DNA from: Microvirga aerilata
GTDB taxonomy: Bacteria > Pseudomonadota > Alphaproteobacteria > Rhizobiales > Beijerinckiaceae
Assembly (NCBI RefSeq): GCF_016743775.1
Contig: NZ_JAEQMY010000004.1
Location: 1-64,000, forward strand
Direction of reading: 5' to 3'
DNA length: 64,000 nucleotides
In this document: positions 1 through 6,930 of the stretch, piece after piece
How the letters are laid out: each line of letters opens with the position of its first letter
How positions within the stretch are numbered: the stretch's first letter is position 1
Program-made: the position numbers and the translations under genes
Notes under the pieces: generated by a model
Seen by the model: the letters and a program-made list of their open reading frames with translations, nothing else
Database searches by the model: none
Told to the model about the DNA's origin: nothing

Positions 1-399
1 CCTGGTTCACCAAACTGAATCACACCCACTCCAGCCCGGGAAATCACGAACGAGTCAGACCTTCAGGGACTTGGTATTAGCTTCCGCATTGGCATCGGCA
101 CGCGACAAAAGACCTAACATCAAAGCCTCCACGACCGGGCCAGAGGCACGGACCTGCAATAATCGAGCTATCTGTCAGGTAGTTGATATTCCAAAAACTA
201 ATTAAGCCTAAAAGATTAGCCTAGTAGTTCTACGTAGAATGCAGTCGATCCTGCTCGGCCACCGGCAGAGTTCGCAGTCGTTGGAGGGGGACCTGAGCCG
301 ATACGCACTTGATCGAACAAGGCGGAGGACTTTTCAGAAACCTGTCTCGACAGCTCGTCGAAATGAAGCACCAAGGTCGATCGAAAACCTTGCAGTGCT
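1..399. other. intergenic left edge, no gene recognised
   Basis: This stretch is visibly more AT-rich than the rest of the window and I recognise no gene in it. A hairpin (arms CAAGGT/ACCTTG at 372-392) lies just beyond the tRNA 3' end and could help end the tRNA transcript, but no U-run follows it. A short minus-strand frame at 55-157 (about 33 codons from a TTG) is open but has no ribosome binding site. Mobile elements often insert at tRNA 3' ends, so this would be the expected side for one, but no integrase or direct repeat is visible within the window. Confidence 0.4.
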
Positions 400-475
<76 letters not shown>

Positions 476-713
476 GTCGCCGAAGCGAATTCAGCGGCGC
501 GATGTCCGCTGAAGAGGCCGTGCGTTTAACAAACCCCTTGCCCCCTGTCTAGCCCACCCGGTCAGGTTTTCGGCTCTAAGCTGCAGATTTCGTCTGGCGC
601 ATGGGGATAGATGGGCGCCCTCCTGCGAACCAGCCCCTTCAAGAGCGCCAAGCTTCGAACCTACGACGCCGGGAGCAGCGCATATTCGAAGCTTGATCCC
701 ATCGAGCCGCGGC

Positions 714-748
714 AGGCGTCATTGCCGGGATGGCCCGGAATGACGCCT
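714..748 (-). terminator. palindrome downstream of leuA
   Basis: A near-perfect inverted repeat begins 16 bases after the leuA stop: outer arms AGGCGTCATT/AATGACGCCT, inner arms CCGGG/CCCGG, loop ATGG. There is no U-run, so it may be a processed or Rho-assisted 3' end, or a copy of an intergenic repeat. Its CCGG-AATGAC edge resembles the elements at 40397-40420 and 52312-52480. Confidence 0.5.
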
Positions 749-763
749 CGAGGAAAGCGTAGC

Positions 764-2326
764 CTACTCCGCCGCGTGCTGGGCGTGAAGGCGTGCGCCC
801 CGGCTCAGGAGCTTGTTGAGGGCGCCGAGATAGGCCTGGGCCGAGGCCACCAGGGTGTCCGGATCGGCGGCGCGGGAGGTCACGCTGCGGTCGTCGGCGG
901 ACAGGCGTACCGAAACCTCGGCCTGCGCGTCCGTGCCCTCGGTGACGGCGTGAACCTGATAGAGCTCCAGCACCGCATCATGGGGTACGAGGGCCTTGAT
1001 GGCGTTGAAGGTGGCGTCCACCGGACCGTTGCCCTCCTGCTCCTCGATGACGACCTTGTCGTCGACTTGGAGCTTCATGGTGGCGCGCTGCGGCCCGCGG
1101 GTTCCGGCGACGATGGAGAGCGAGACCAGCCTGATGCGGTCATGGGCGGTGGCGATGTTCTGATCGACCAGAGCCTCGATATCCTCGTCGTAGACGTGCT
1201 TCTTGCGGTCGGCGAGCTCCTTGAACCGCTCGAAGGCATCCTGGAACTGGTTGTCTGAGAGGCTGTAGCCCAGCTCCTCCAGCTTGTTGCGGAAAGCGGC
1301 GCGGCCCGAATGCTTGCCCATCACCAGCGACGTCTTGGAGACGCCGACGCTCTCCGGCGTCATGATCTCGTAGGTCTGGGCGTTCTTGAGCATTCCGTCC
1401 TGGTGGATGCCGCTCTCGTGGGCGAAGGCGTTCCGGCCGACGATGGCCTTGTTGTACTGCACCGGGAACGAGGTGGCGGCGGACGCGAGCTTCGAGGCGC
1501 GCATCAGCATCGTGGTCTCGACGCCGGTCTCGTAGGGCAGGATGTCGCCACGGGTGCGGATCGCCATGACGATTTCTTCCAGGGCCGCGTTGCCGGCCCG
1601 CTCGCCGATGCCGTTGAGGGTGCACTCGATCTGCCGGGCGCCGCCCTCCAGCGCCGCCAGCGAATTGGCGACGGCAAGCCCCAGATCGTTGTGGCAATGG
1701 GCGGAGAAGATCGCCTTGTCCGCATTCGGCACACGCTCGCGCACGGCCCGGAACATGGCGCGGTACTCGTCCGGCGTGGCGTAGCCCACGGTGTCGGGCA
1801 GGTTGATGGTAGTGGCGCCGGCCTTGATGGCGGCCTCCACGCAGCGGCACAGATAGTCGATGGGGGTGCGGGTGGCGTCCATGGCGGACCACTCGATATC
1901 CTCGACCAGATTGCGCGCCTGGGTCACCGTGGCGGTGATGATCTCCAGCACTTCCTCTTCCGACTTGCGCATCTGGTGCGCCAGATGGATCGGCGAGGTG
2001 GACACGAAGGTGTGGATGCGGGGGCGCGCCGCACCGCGGACAGCCTCGCCGGCGCGGGCGATGTCGGCCGAGATGGCGCGGGCGAGACCCGCGACGGTCG
2101 CCCGCTTCACGCGGCTTGCGATGAGGGAAACGGCCTCGAAGTCGCCGTTGGATGCGATGGGGAAGCCCGCCTCGATGATGTCGACCCCCATGGTGTCGAG
2201 CAGCTCCGCAACATCGAGCTTCTCCTCCAGGGTCATGGTGGCGCCGGGGCATTGCTCGCCGTCGCGCAGGGTGGTGTCGAAGATCAGAACGCGGTCCTTA
2301 GCGGCGCCGGATACGGAAGCGGTCAT
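764..2326 (-). CDS. leuA: 2-isopropylmalate synthase
   Basis: LeuA condenses acetyl-CoA with 2-oxoisovalerate, the committed step of leucine synthesis in the cytosol. The 520-residue length fits the family. The DRE-TIM metallolyase motif TTLRDGEQ is at residues 18-25, the metal-binding [10 protein letters not shown] segment and GNAALEE follow, and a C-terminal LeuA regulatory domain with [10 protein letters not shown] binds the feedback inhibitor leucine. The ATG at 2326 follows GAAGGACT. It stands alone, preceded on the same strand by a Leu-rich leader peptide and hairpin (2404-2535), so transcription is probably attenuated by leucyl-tRNA supply. Confidence 0.97.
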   Translation of the reverse strand: MTASVSGAAKDRVLIFDTTLRDGEQCPGATMTLEEKLDVAELLDTMGVDIIEAGFPIASNGDFEAVSLIASRVKRATVAGLARAISADIARAGEAVRGAARPRIHTFVSTSPIHLAHQMRKSEEEVLEIITATVTQARNLVEDIEWSAMDATRTPIDYLCRCVEAAIKAGATTINLPDTVGYATPDEYRAMFRAVRERVPNADKAIFSAHCHNDLGLAVANSLAALEGGARQIECTLNGIGERAGNAALEEIVMAIRTRGDILPYETGVETTMLMRASKLASAATSFPVQYNKAIVGRNAFAHESGIHQDGMLKNAQTYEIMTPESVGVSKTSLVMGKHSGRAAFRNKLEELGYSLSDNQFQDAFERFKELADRKKHVYDEDIEALVDQNIATAHDRIRLVSLSIVAGTRGPQRATMKLQVDDKVVIEEQEGNGPVDATFNAIKALVPHDAVLELYQVHAVTEGTDAQAEVSVRLSADDRSVTSRAADPDTLVASAQAYLGALNKLLSRGARLHAQHAAE

Positions 2327-2403
2327 TTTTTAGTCCTTCTCGGAGGGGGCGAGGCCTCGGGATTGGTCCTCGGCGCTCAAGGTTGTTCCTGCTTTATTCA
2401 GAA

Positions 2404-2446
2404 CCCCTGAGAGCCCAGGCGACGACGCCCAGCCGACCCTCAGGGG
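2404..2446 (-). promoter_or_regulatory. leuA attenuator hairpin
   Basis: Eight-base-pair arms CCCCTGAG/CTCAGGGG enclose an inner stem (GGCG/CGCC). The 5' arm overlaps the last two codons and stop of the leader peptide, so a ribosome at the leader stop or stalled on its Leu codons would change folding. No U-run follows directly, so this may be the antiterminator or pause element rather than the terminator itself. Confidence 0.6.
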
Positions 2447-2535
2447 CAGCTAAGGAGAAGGAGACCGAGAAGGCGCGCGCGAGCGGCCGCCGGAGCGGGG
2501 CCGTTCATCCATGCGCTGGGGAAGCCGATGATCAT
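2440..2535 (-). CDS. leuL: leuA leader peptide, Leu-rich
   Basis: A 31-codon frame starts at ATG 2535 with AGGAGG 12 bases upstream and ends in ARLLGLLLLSCP-stop: six Leu codons (CTT/CTC) within seven, just before the stop. A second in-frame ATG at 2508 would give 22 residues. It precedes leuA by about 110 nt and its stop lies in the attenuator hairpin. This is the classic arrangement of a ribosome-mediated attenuator; alphaproteobacterial leuA genes are known to use such control. The peptide itself probably has no function beyond sensing. Confidence 0.8.
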   Translation of the reverse strand: MIIGFPSAWMNGPAPAAARARLLGLLLLSCP

Positions 2536-2585
2536 CGCCGCCCGAATCCTCCTGGGTCGCGGCCCTGCCGCGAACAACCGGTTTG

Positions 2586-2614
2586 TTTGTAACGGCGCTC
2601 CGATTGCATGGCAA
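2586..2614 (-). promoter_or_regulatory. candidate leuA leader promoter
   Basis: TTGCCA and TACAAA are spaced by exactly 17 bases on the minus strand, placing a start near 2579, about 45 nt upstream of the leader-peptide ATG. The match is by eye only. Confidence 0.45.
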
Positions 2615-2764
2615 GCCGGTGAAACAAACGAAAAGCGAAAGCACGACGATCGTATCGGATGTGATCAGGGCACCGGCAGGACTGGTCTATCGGCAAACTG
2701 CCCTAGATCGGATGAAGCTTGGCCGTTATGCGCCAACAACGAAGTCCATACAGGAGGTACCCCG

Positions 2765-3094
2765 ATGAAGACTGCGTTCCGCGCCCTGTGCCTGACCGGG
2801 TTTGTGGCCCTGCCGCTTGCGGCCTGCAATCAGACCGCCTCAGCTCCCGCCCCGGCCGGAGCCGGCGTCACGCCCTCGGGCTTCCGCATGCCGGAAGGCT
2901 TGGGCTGCAAGGGCGAGGTCGACCGCTACCGCGCCGTGATGAGCAACGATCTGGCCATGGGGCATGTGAACCAATCCGTCTATGGCCGCGTGGATCGGGA
3001 GATCGGCCAGGCGGAGGCCGCCTGCGCTGCCGGGCGCGATGCGGAGGCCGTGCGCATGCTCAATGCCACGAAGGCCCGTCACGGCTATCTCTGA
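2765..3094 (+). CDS. small exported lipoprotein, unknown function
   Basis: The 109-residue product begins with a lipoprotein signal peptide (MKTAFRALCL, hydrophobic core, lipobox LAAC with Cys21). After a Pro/Ala-rich linker it has a soluble domain with Cys49 and Cys86 that could form a disulfide. The start follows AGGAGGTACCCG. No enzymatic motif is visible. The stop codon region overlaps the convergent NUDIX gene by 10 bases. Similar small lipoproteins occur in Rhizobiales, but I do not know a function. Confidence 0.8.
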   Translation: MKTAFRALCLTGFVALPLAACNQTASAPAPAGAGVTPSGFRMPEGLGCKGEVDRYRAVMSNDLAMGHVNQSVYGRVDREIGQAEAACAAGRDAEAVRMLNATKARHGYL

Positions 3095-3798
3095 TCGAAG
3101 GCCCAGCCGAAGAACGACTGCAGGAACAGCGGCATCGTAGCCTGGTCGATATCCTGCGCGCCCCGGATGATCCGCACATCCTGCAGTTCGGGCTCCTCCT
3201 GGGCGGCGATGTTGGCGCGGATCTGCGCTGCGCCCTCCTCCGCCGTCACCGGAAGGGTCACCGTCCGCAGGAGCGCGATGGTCGGCCAGCGCTGGACGAT
3301 GATCCACTCGTCGTCCACGCGGTAATCATCCTCCGACAGACCTGTTTCCTCGGCAAGCTCACGGGTGAGGCTGGTCGCCAGATCGACGGTGCCGTCGGGC
3401 CGGAGATCGGACAGGTCCGGCGTTCCGGCAGGAAAATAGATGCGGCCCGCATTGGTGGTCCCGGCTCCCATGACCCCGCAGATATAGGCGCCGTCCGAGC
3501 CGCGCAGCGCCCCCATGGCGAAACCGTTGGCGATGTCGGGATCCGGGTAGCCCTTGTCGATCCAGGCGACGAAATCGGCGTAGTCGACCTCGAAATAGGT
3601 GTTGCGGCAGATGTCTTCCCCAAAGGTCACGTCCTGGAGCAGCAGCACCCGTCCGTTGAACATCTGCGGCTTGCCTGCCGTGCGGCGCGCCCAGTTCTCC
3701 TCGATGAATGCACGGTTTTGCCGGGGCCACGTCCAATCCTTCGGACGGCAGCAGGCTTCGACCCGGCTAACGCGATGAATCTGAACCCCACGGTTCAT
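3085..3798 (-). CDS. NUDIX-type hydrolase, degenerate box
   Basis: The 237-residue frame carries RELAEETG at residues 146-153, the core of the NUDIX box that binds metal in hydrolases of nucleoside diphosphate-linked compounds. The first half of the box (the Gly and Glu expected about 14 and 8 residues earlier) is not conserved, so the substrate and even activity are uncertain. The ATG at 3798 overlaps the phzF stop as ATGA, which decides the start and implies translational coupling. It is the last gene of pdxY-phzF-nudix. Confidence 0.75.
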   Translation of the reverse strand: MNRGVQIHRVSRVEACCRPKDWTWPRQNRAFIEENWARRTAGKPQMFNGRVLLLQDVTFGEDICRNTYFEVDYADFVAWIDKGYPDPDIANGFAMGALRGSDGAYICGVMGAGTTNAGRIYFPAGTPDLSDLRPDGTVDLATSLTRELAEETGLSEDDYRVDDEWIIVQRWPTIALLRTVTLPVTAEEGAAQIRANIAAQEEPELQDVRIIRGAQDIDQATMPLFLQSFFGWAFDQR

Positions 3799-4700
3799 GA
3801 AAGAAGCTCGCCACGGCTCATCATGACCGCGCTCCCGCCGATCTCGGCGGAGACCAGCTCTCCGTTCTTGATGACCATCTGCAGGGCGATCTCGCTCGGG
3901 CGTCCCATCTCGACACCTTGCTCGATGACGATATCGTGCTCGCCATCCCCGAGGGGTTCGCATTGCATGAGCGCGCCCGCGAAGGCGGCCGCGGCCGAGC
4001 CGGTGGCCGGGTCTTCCGCGATGCCCATGCCCAAGCCGAACATCCGGGCCCTGAACCGCAATCCGTCGGCCTGGGGCATGCGGGCATAAACATAAGGCGC
4101 CGGGTGGTCGCTGTCGCCGAAGGCCTTATCGAAGGCCTCCCCCTGCGGCTTGGACCTTGCCAGCGCCTCAAGGGAAGCGACCGGCACGAGATCGTACGCG
4201 ACGCCGGCCGAATGGCGGCTTGGAACATGGCGGTCGAAGCCGATCTCCGTGGGATCGAGGCCCAGCGCCCAGGCACAGGCGGCCGTATCCTTGCCCTCGC
4301 CCCAGGTGAACGGCAGGCGCGGCAGGCGGAAGCGGGCCGAACCGCTCATCCCGTCCCGCACCTCGACGGCACAGGGCACGATGCCGACCTGCTCCCTCAG
4401 GCCGAAGGCCGCGGCACCCGGCTGTCTGTCCCTGTCGAGGATGGCCAGAAGAACGGCCGTTCCGACCGTGGGATGGCCCGCGAAGGGCAGCTCGCGTCCG
4501 GGCGTGAAGATGCGGATATCGGCGCGCTGACGCGGCTCGGACGGGGGGAACACGAAGACCGTCTCGGAGAGGTTAAACTCCTTGGCGATCCGCTGCATCC
4601 CGGCCGTGTCGAGGCCCTCCGCATCCAGCACGACGGCAAGGGGATTTCCGGTGAACCGCTCGGCGGTGAAGACATCGAGGGTAACAAAGCGGCGGGCCAT
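3795..4700 (-). CDS. PhzF family isomerase/epimerase
   Basis: The 301-residue protein has PhzF hallmarks: an N-terminal DVFT-ERFTGNPLAVVLDA segment, KEFNLSETVFV with the catalytic Glu position, FTPGRELPFAGHPTVGTA in the middle and GIAEDPATGSAAAAFAG near the C-terminus, which makes the two-fold diaminopimelate-epimerase-like fold. Family members isomerise small acids; no phenazine genes are nearby, so the substrate is unknown. A strong AGGAGG sits inside the end of pdxY, 5 bp away, and the stop overlaps the NUDIX start. Confidence 0.88.
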   Translation of the reverse strand: MARRFVTLDVFTAERFTGNPLAVVLDAEGLDTAGMQRIAKEFNLSETVFVFPPSEPRQRADIRIFTPGRELPFAGHPTVGTAVLLAILDRDRQPGAAAFGLREQVGIVPCAVEVRDGMSGSARFRLPRLPFTWGEGKDTAACAWALGLDPTEIGFDRHVPSRHSAGVAYDLVPVASLEALARSKPQGEAFDKAFGDSDHPAPYVYARMPQADGLRFRARMFGLGMGIAEDPATGSAAAAFAGALMQCEPLGDGEHDIVIEQGVEMGRPSEIALQMVIKNGELVSAEIGGSAVMMSRGELLS

Positions 4701-4705
4701 GCGGA

Positions 4706-5554
4706 TCAAACCTCCTCGGCGTCGAAGCGATAGGTGGGGGAGACGAATTCGTCCTGCGCCGCAATGGTCAGGATCTCGCGAGAGCCTGCTTCTTCGGTGC
4801 GCTTGAGCAAGCCGTAGACGGAGGCCGATGCCTCCGCAAGAGCCGTCGGGGCCGAGCGCGAACGCGCATAGTGAACGAAGAAGAGCGCCGCGATGGCGTC
4901 CCCTGCCCCGTTGACGCTGAGAGACAGCTTTGGGGTGCGCACCCGCCAGAAGCGTCCACCTTCGCCGGCGATCAGGTCCACGCTGTCGCCGGGCGTCGCC
5001 TGCGTCTCGACCGAGGTGACGAGAATGACCTTGGGGCCCATTCCGTGCACGATCGAGATCGCCTTCTTCACATCGTCCAGCGTTGCCGTCGCCATGCCGG
5101 ACAGGTAGTCCAGTTCGAACTGGTTCGGAGTGATGATGTCGGCTGCCGGAATAGCCTGATCGCGCATGAATTCCGGGACGCCGGGACGCACGAAAACGCC
5201 GCGCCCCACATCGCCGATCACCGGATCGCAGCAGTACAGGACTCCGGGATTGAGCGCCCGCACCCGGGCCACGGCGGAGAGAATCGCCGTACCGATATCG
5301 GCCGAGCCCATATAGCCGGAAAGCACCCCGTCGCACCGGCCGAGCACGCCGCGCTCGGCGATGCCCTCCACCAGATCCTCGATGGCGGGGCCGTCGAAGA
5401 CGCGCCCCTTCCAGGAGCCGTAGCCGGTATGGTTCGAGAACTGCACGGTATGAATGGGCCATACCTCGACGCCAAGTCGCTGCATCGGGAAGACCGCTGA
5501 GGCGTTACCCACATGACCATAGGCAACATGAGACTGGATCGAGAGGATGTTCAT
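4706..5554 (-). CDS. pdxY: pyridoxal kinase
   Basis: This ribokinase-superfamily enzyme phosphorylates pyridoxal to PLP in vitamin B6 salvage. The 282-residue product starts with MNILSIQSHVAYGHVGNASA, the substrate-binding region of PdxY/PdxK, has YCCDPVIGD in the middle and the C-terminal anion-hole motif NGAGDAIAALFF. It heads a three-gene operon with phzF and nudix and is divergent from the DedA gene. A TGTGAT-N7-ATCACA inverted repeat lies in the shared upstream region. Confidence 0.92.
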   Translation of the reverse strand: MNILSIQSHVAYGHVGNASAVFPMQRLGVEVWPIHTVQFSNHTGYGSWKGRVFDGPAIEDLVEGIAERGVLGRCDGVLSGYMGSADIGTAILSAVARVRALNPGVLYCCDPVIGDVGRGVFVRPGVPEFMRDQAIPAADIITPNQFELDYLSGMATATLDDVKKAISIVHGMGPKVILVTSVETQATPGDSVDLIAGEGGRFWRVRTPKLSLSVNGAGDAIAALFFVHYARSRSAPTALAEASASVYGLLKRTEEAGSREILTIAAQDEFVSPTYRFDAEEV

Positions 5555-5614
5555 CGCGTAGAGCCCCTTTCATCTCCCGTTAGCGCAACATTCGCCCCGC
5601 TTCAAATCGCGTGA

Positions 5615-5633
5615 TGTGATCTCATTCATCACA
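5615..5633. promoter_or_regulatory. inverted repeat between pdxY and dedA
   Basis: TGTGAT and ATCACA are separated by 7 bases in the divergent intergenic region; overlapping it, GTGATG (5611-5616) also faces CATCAC (5627-5632). It may be an operator for either gene. The half-sites resemble CRP/FNR sites but the spacing is wrong for CRP. Confidence 0.35.
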
Positions 5634-5708
5634 AGGACCGCTTGTTCGTACTTGATCCCAGGCGGAATGGCGGTATGCACCCTCACTTGATTGCTCCGGA
5701 TCGATTTG

Positions 5709-6230
5709 ATGGACATCGGTTTTCTCAAGAACAGCGTCTTGGAATTCGTGCAGTCGCACCAGGCCTATGCCCCCTTCGTGCTCGGGCTGATGACCTTTGC
5801 CGAGTCGCTTGCCTTCGTTTCCCTGCTGCTGCCCACGATGACGATCCTGATCGCCGTGGGCTTCGTGCTTGCGGCGGCGGAGATCCCGTTCTGGCAGGCT
5901 TGGATCGGGGCCGTCTGCGGCGCGGTTCTCGGCAATTGGATCTCCTATGAAATCGGGCGCAGGTACAAGAAGACGGCCTATGAGGTCTGGCCGTTGTCGC
6001 GCAACCCGCAGCTCGTCACCCGGGGAGAGGACTTCTTCCAGCGCTTCGGCCCCTGGGCGGTGTTCATGGGGCGCTTCTTCGGCCCGATTCGCGCCGTCAT
6101 CGCCCTGATCGCCGGCATCTTCCTGATGCCGAATGTCCTGTTTCAGGCAGCGAACCTTGCCTCCGCCTCCGTTTGGGCCTTCGTGATCCTCGCGCCCGGC
6201 GCGGGGCTGGCGCACTATCTCCTGTGGTAG
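5709..6230 (+). CDS. DedA/SNARE-associated family membrane protein
   Basis: The 173-residue inner-membrane protein has several hydrophobic segments, an acidic Glu in the first (TFAESLAFV), and the DedA signature FMGRFFGPIRAVIALIAG in the second half. DedA proteins are linked to lipid transport (undecaprenyl phosphate or phosphatidylethanolamine recycling) and membrane homeostasis; the substrate here is unknown. I chose ATG 5709 (MDIGFLKN) over an in-frame TTG at 5691. Confidence 0.85.
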   Translation: MDIGFLKNSVLEFVQSHQAYAPFVLGLMTFAESLAFVSLLLPTMTILIAVGFVLAAAEIPFWQAWIGAVCGAVLGNWISYEIGRRYKKTAYEVWPLSRNPQLVTRGEDFFQRFGPWAVFMGRFFGPIRAVIALIAGIFLMPNVLFQAANLASASVWAFVILAPGAGLAHYLLW

Positions 6231-6243
6231 GGCACCGCACCCG

Positions 6244-6269
6244 GGAACCTCGGGTCCTTAGGGGTCATT
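6244..6269 (+). promoter_or_regulatory. candidate EcfG-type stress promoter
   Basis: GGAAC is followed after 19 bases by TT (in ATTAAC), matching the GGAAC-N18/19-TT pattern of alphaproteobacterial general stress (EcfG/RpoE2) promoters. It lies 28 bases before the ATG of the small Lys-rich ORF. The spacing is the longer permitted form, so this is weaker than the other two sites in the window. Confidence 0.4.
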
Positions 6270-6296
6270 AACCCCCATCGACAACGGAGGTCCCCC

Positions 6297-6452
6297 ATGG
6301 GCAAAGGCAAGATGAACGGCGACAACTCCGCCGAGAGCAAGAAGCACCTCGACCATCTCTCCCGCGGCTCTGGCGGCACGACGAAAAAGAGCCTCGATGC
6401 CGGCAAGCAGGACAACAACAAGGCCCAGAACACGAAGAGCAACCGGCAGTGA
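6297..6452 (+). CDS. 51-aa Lys-rich hydrophilic small protein
   Basis: The frame starts at an ATG behind ACGGAGG and encodes a very polar protein rich in Lys, Asn, Ser and Gly, without hydrophobic segments or cysteine (starts MGKGKMNGDN, ends NTKSNRQ). Its composition suggests a disordered stress protein, and a possible EcfG promoter lies upstream. I do not recognise a family and infer no function. Confidence 0.65.
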   Translation: MGKGKMNGDNSAESKKHLDHLSRGSGGTTKKSLDAGKQDNNKAQNTKSNRQ

Positions 6453-6558
6453 GAGATGGGCGGCTGAGCCCTCAGGCTCGCCGCTCCCCTCCATTCCCAG
6501 AGGTTGCAACCGCCTTCCGCGATGTTAAGCGAAGATATAACATTGCGGAAGCGCATTC

Positions 6559-6915
6559 ATGGAACATGGCTCCGGTCATTCGTCCGTCTTCTATGAGGAC
6601 GGCGGATCAGCATCTCCCCATAACGGGACGGCGGACCCGCTCACGGTCGGGCTGCCGGCCGCATTGTGGCCCCTCGTTTGGGCGTTCGCCAGCCTCGCCT
6701 TCTCGGCCCTGTGGATGATGGACAGCTGGAAGGCGGGCAAGTCGCTGCTGGGGATGACGAAGATCAACCATTTGGCCCAGGACGCCTGGGGGCTCCTCGT
6801 CACCCTTTGCTGCTGCTATGCCGTGTTCTGGTTCTGGAGGCAGCGCTCGGGATCGTTGAGCATTGCGCTCTGCTCCCTTGTGGCCGCCGCGGCCATGGCG
6901 TGGCATAGGCTCTAG
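6559..6915 (+). CDS. small membrane protein, unknown
   Basis: The 118-residue product has a polar N-terminal tail of about 30 residues followed by three predicted membrane segments (around 33-55, 74-93 and 98-114) and a CCC run in the second. It starts at ATG 6559 without a strong ribosome binding site and sits between the small Lys-rich gene and the convergent patatin gene. I do not recognise the family. Confidence 0.6.
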   Translation: MEHGSGHSSVFYEDGGSASPHNGTADPLTVGLPAALWPLVWAFASLAFSALWMMDSWKAGKSLLGMTKINHLAQDAWGLLVTLCCCYAVFWFWRQRSGSLSIALCSLVAAAAMAWHRL

Positions 6916-6930
6916 GGATCTTCGGCCTCC

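Noticed and set aside
55-157. Short minus-strand frame ending AEANTKSLKV
   Set aside because: No ribosome binding site, only a TTG start and no recognisable family; too weak to call.
1310-2410. Long plus-strand frame opposite leuA
   Set aside because: GC-rich antisense of a clear enzyme gene; low-complexity His/Gly/Arg composition, no family.
2586-2614. Idea that a riboswitch precedes leuA
   Set aside because: The Leu-rich leader frame explains the region better; no known riboswitch pattern seen.
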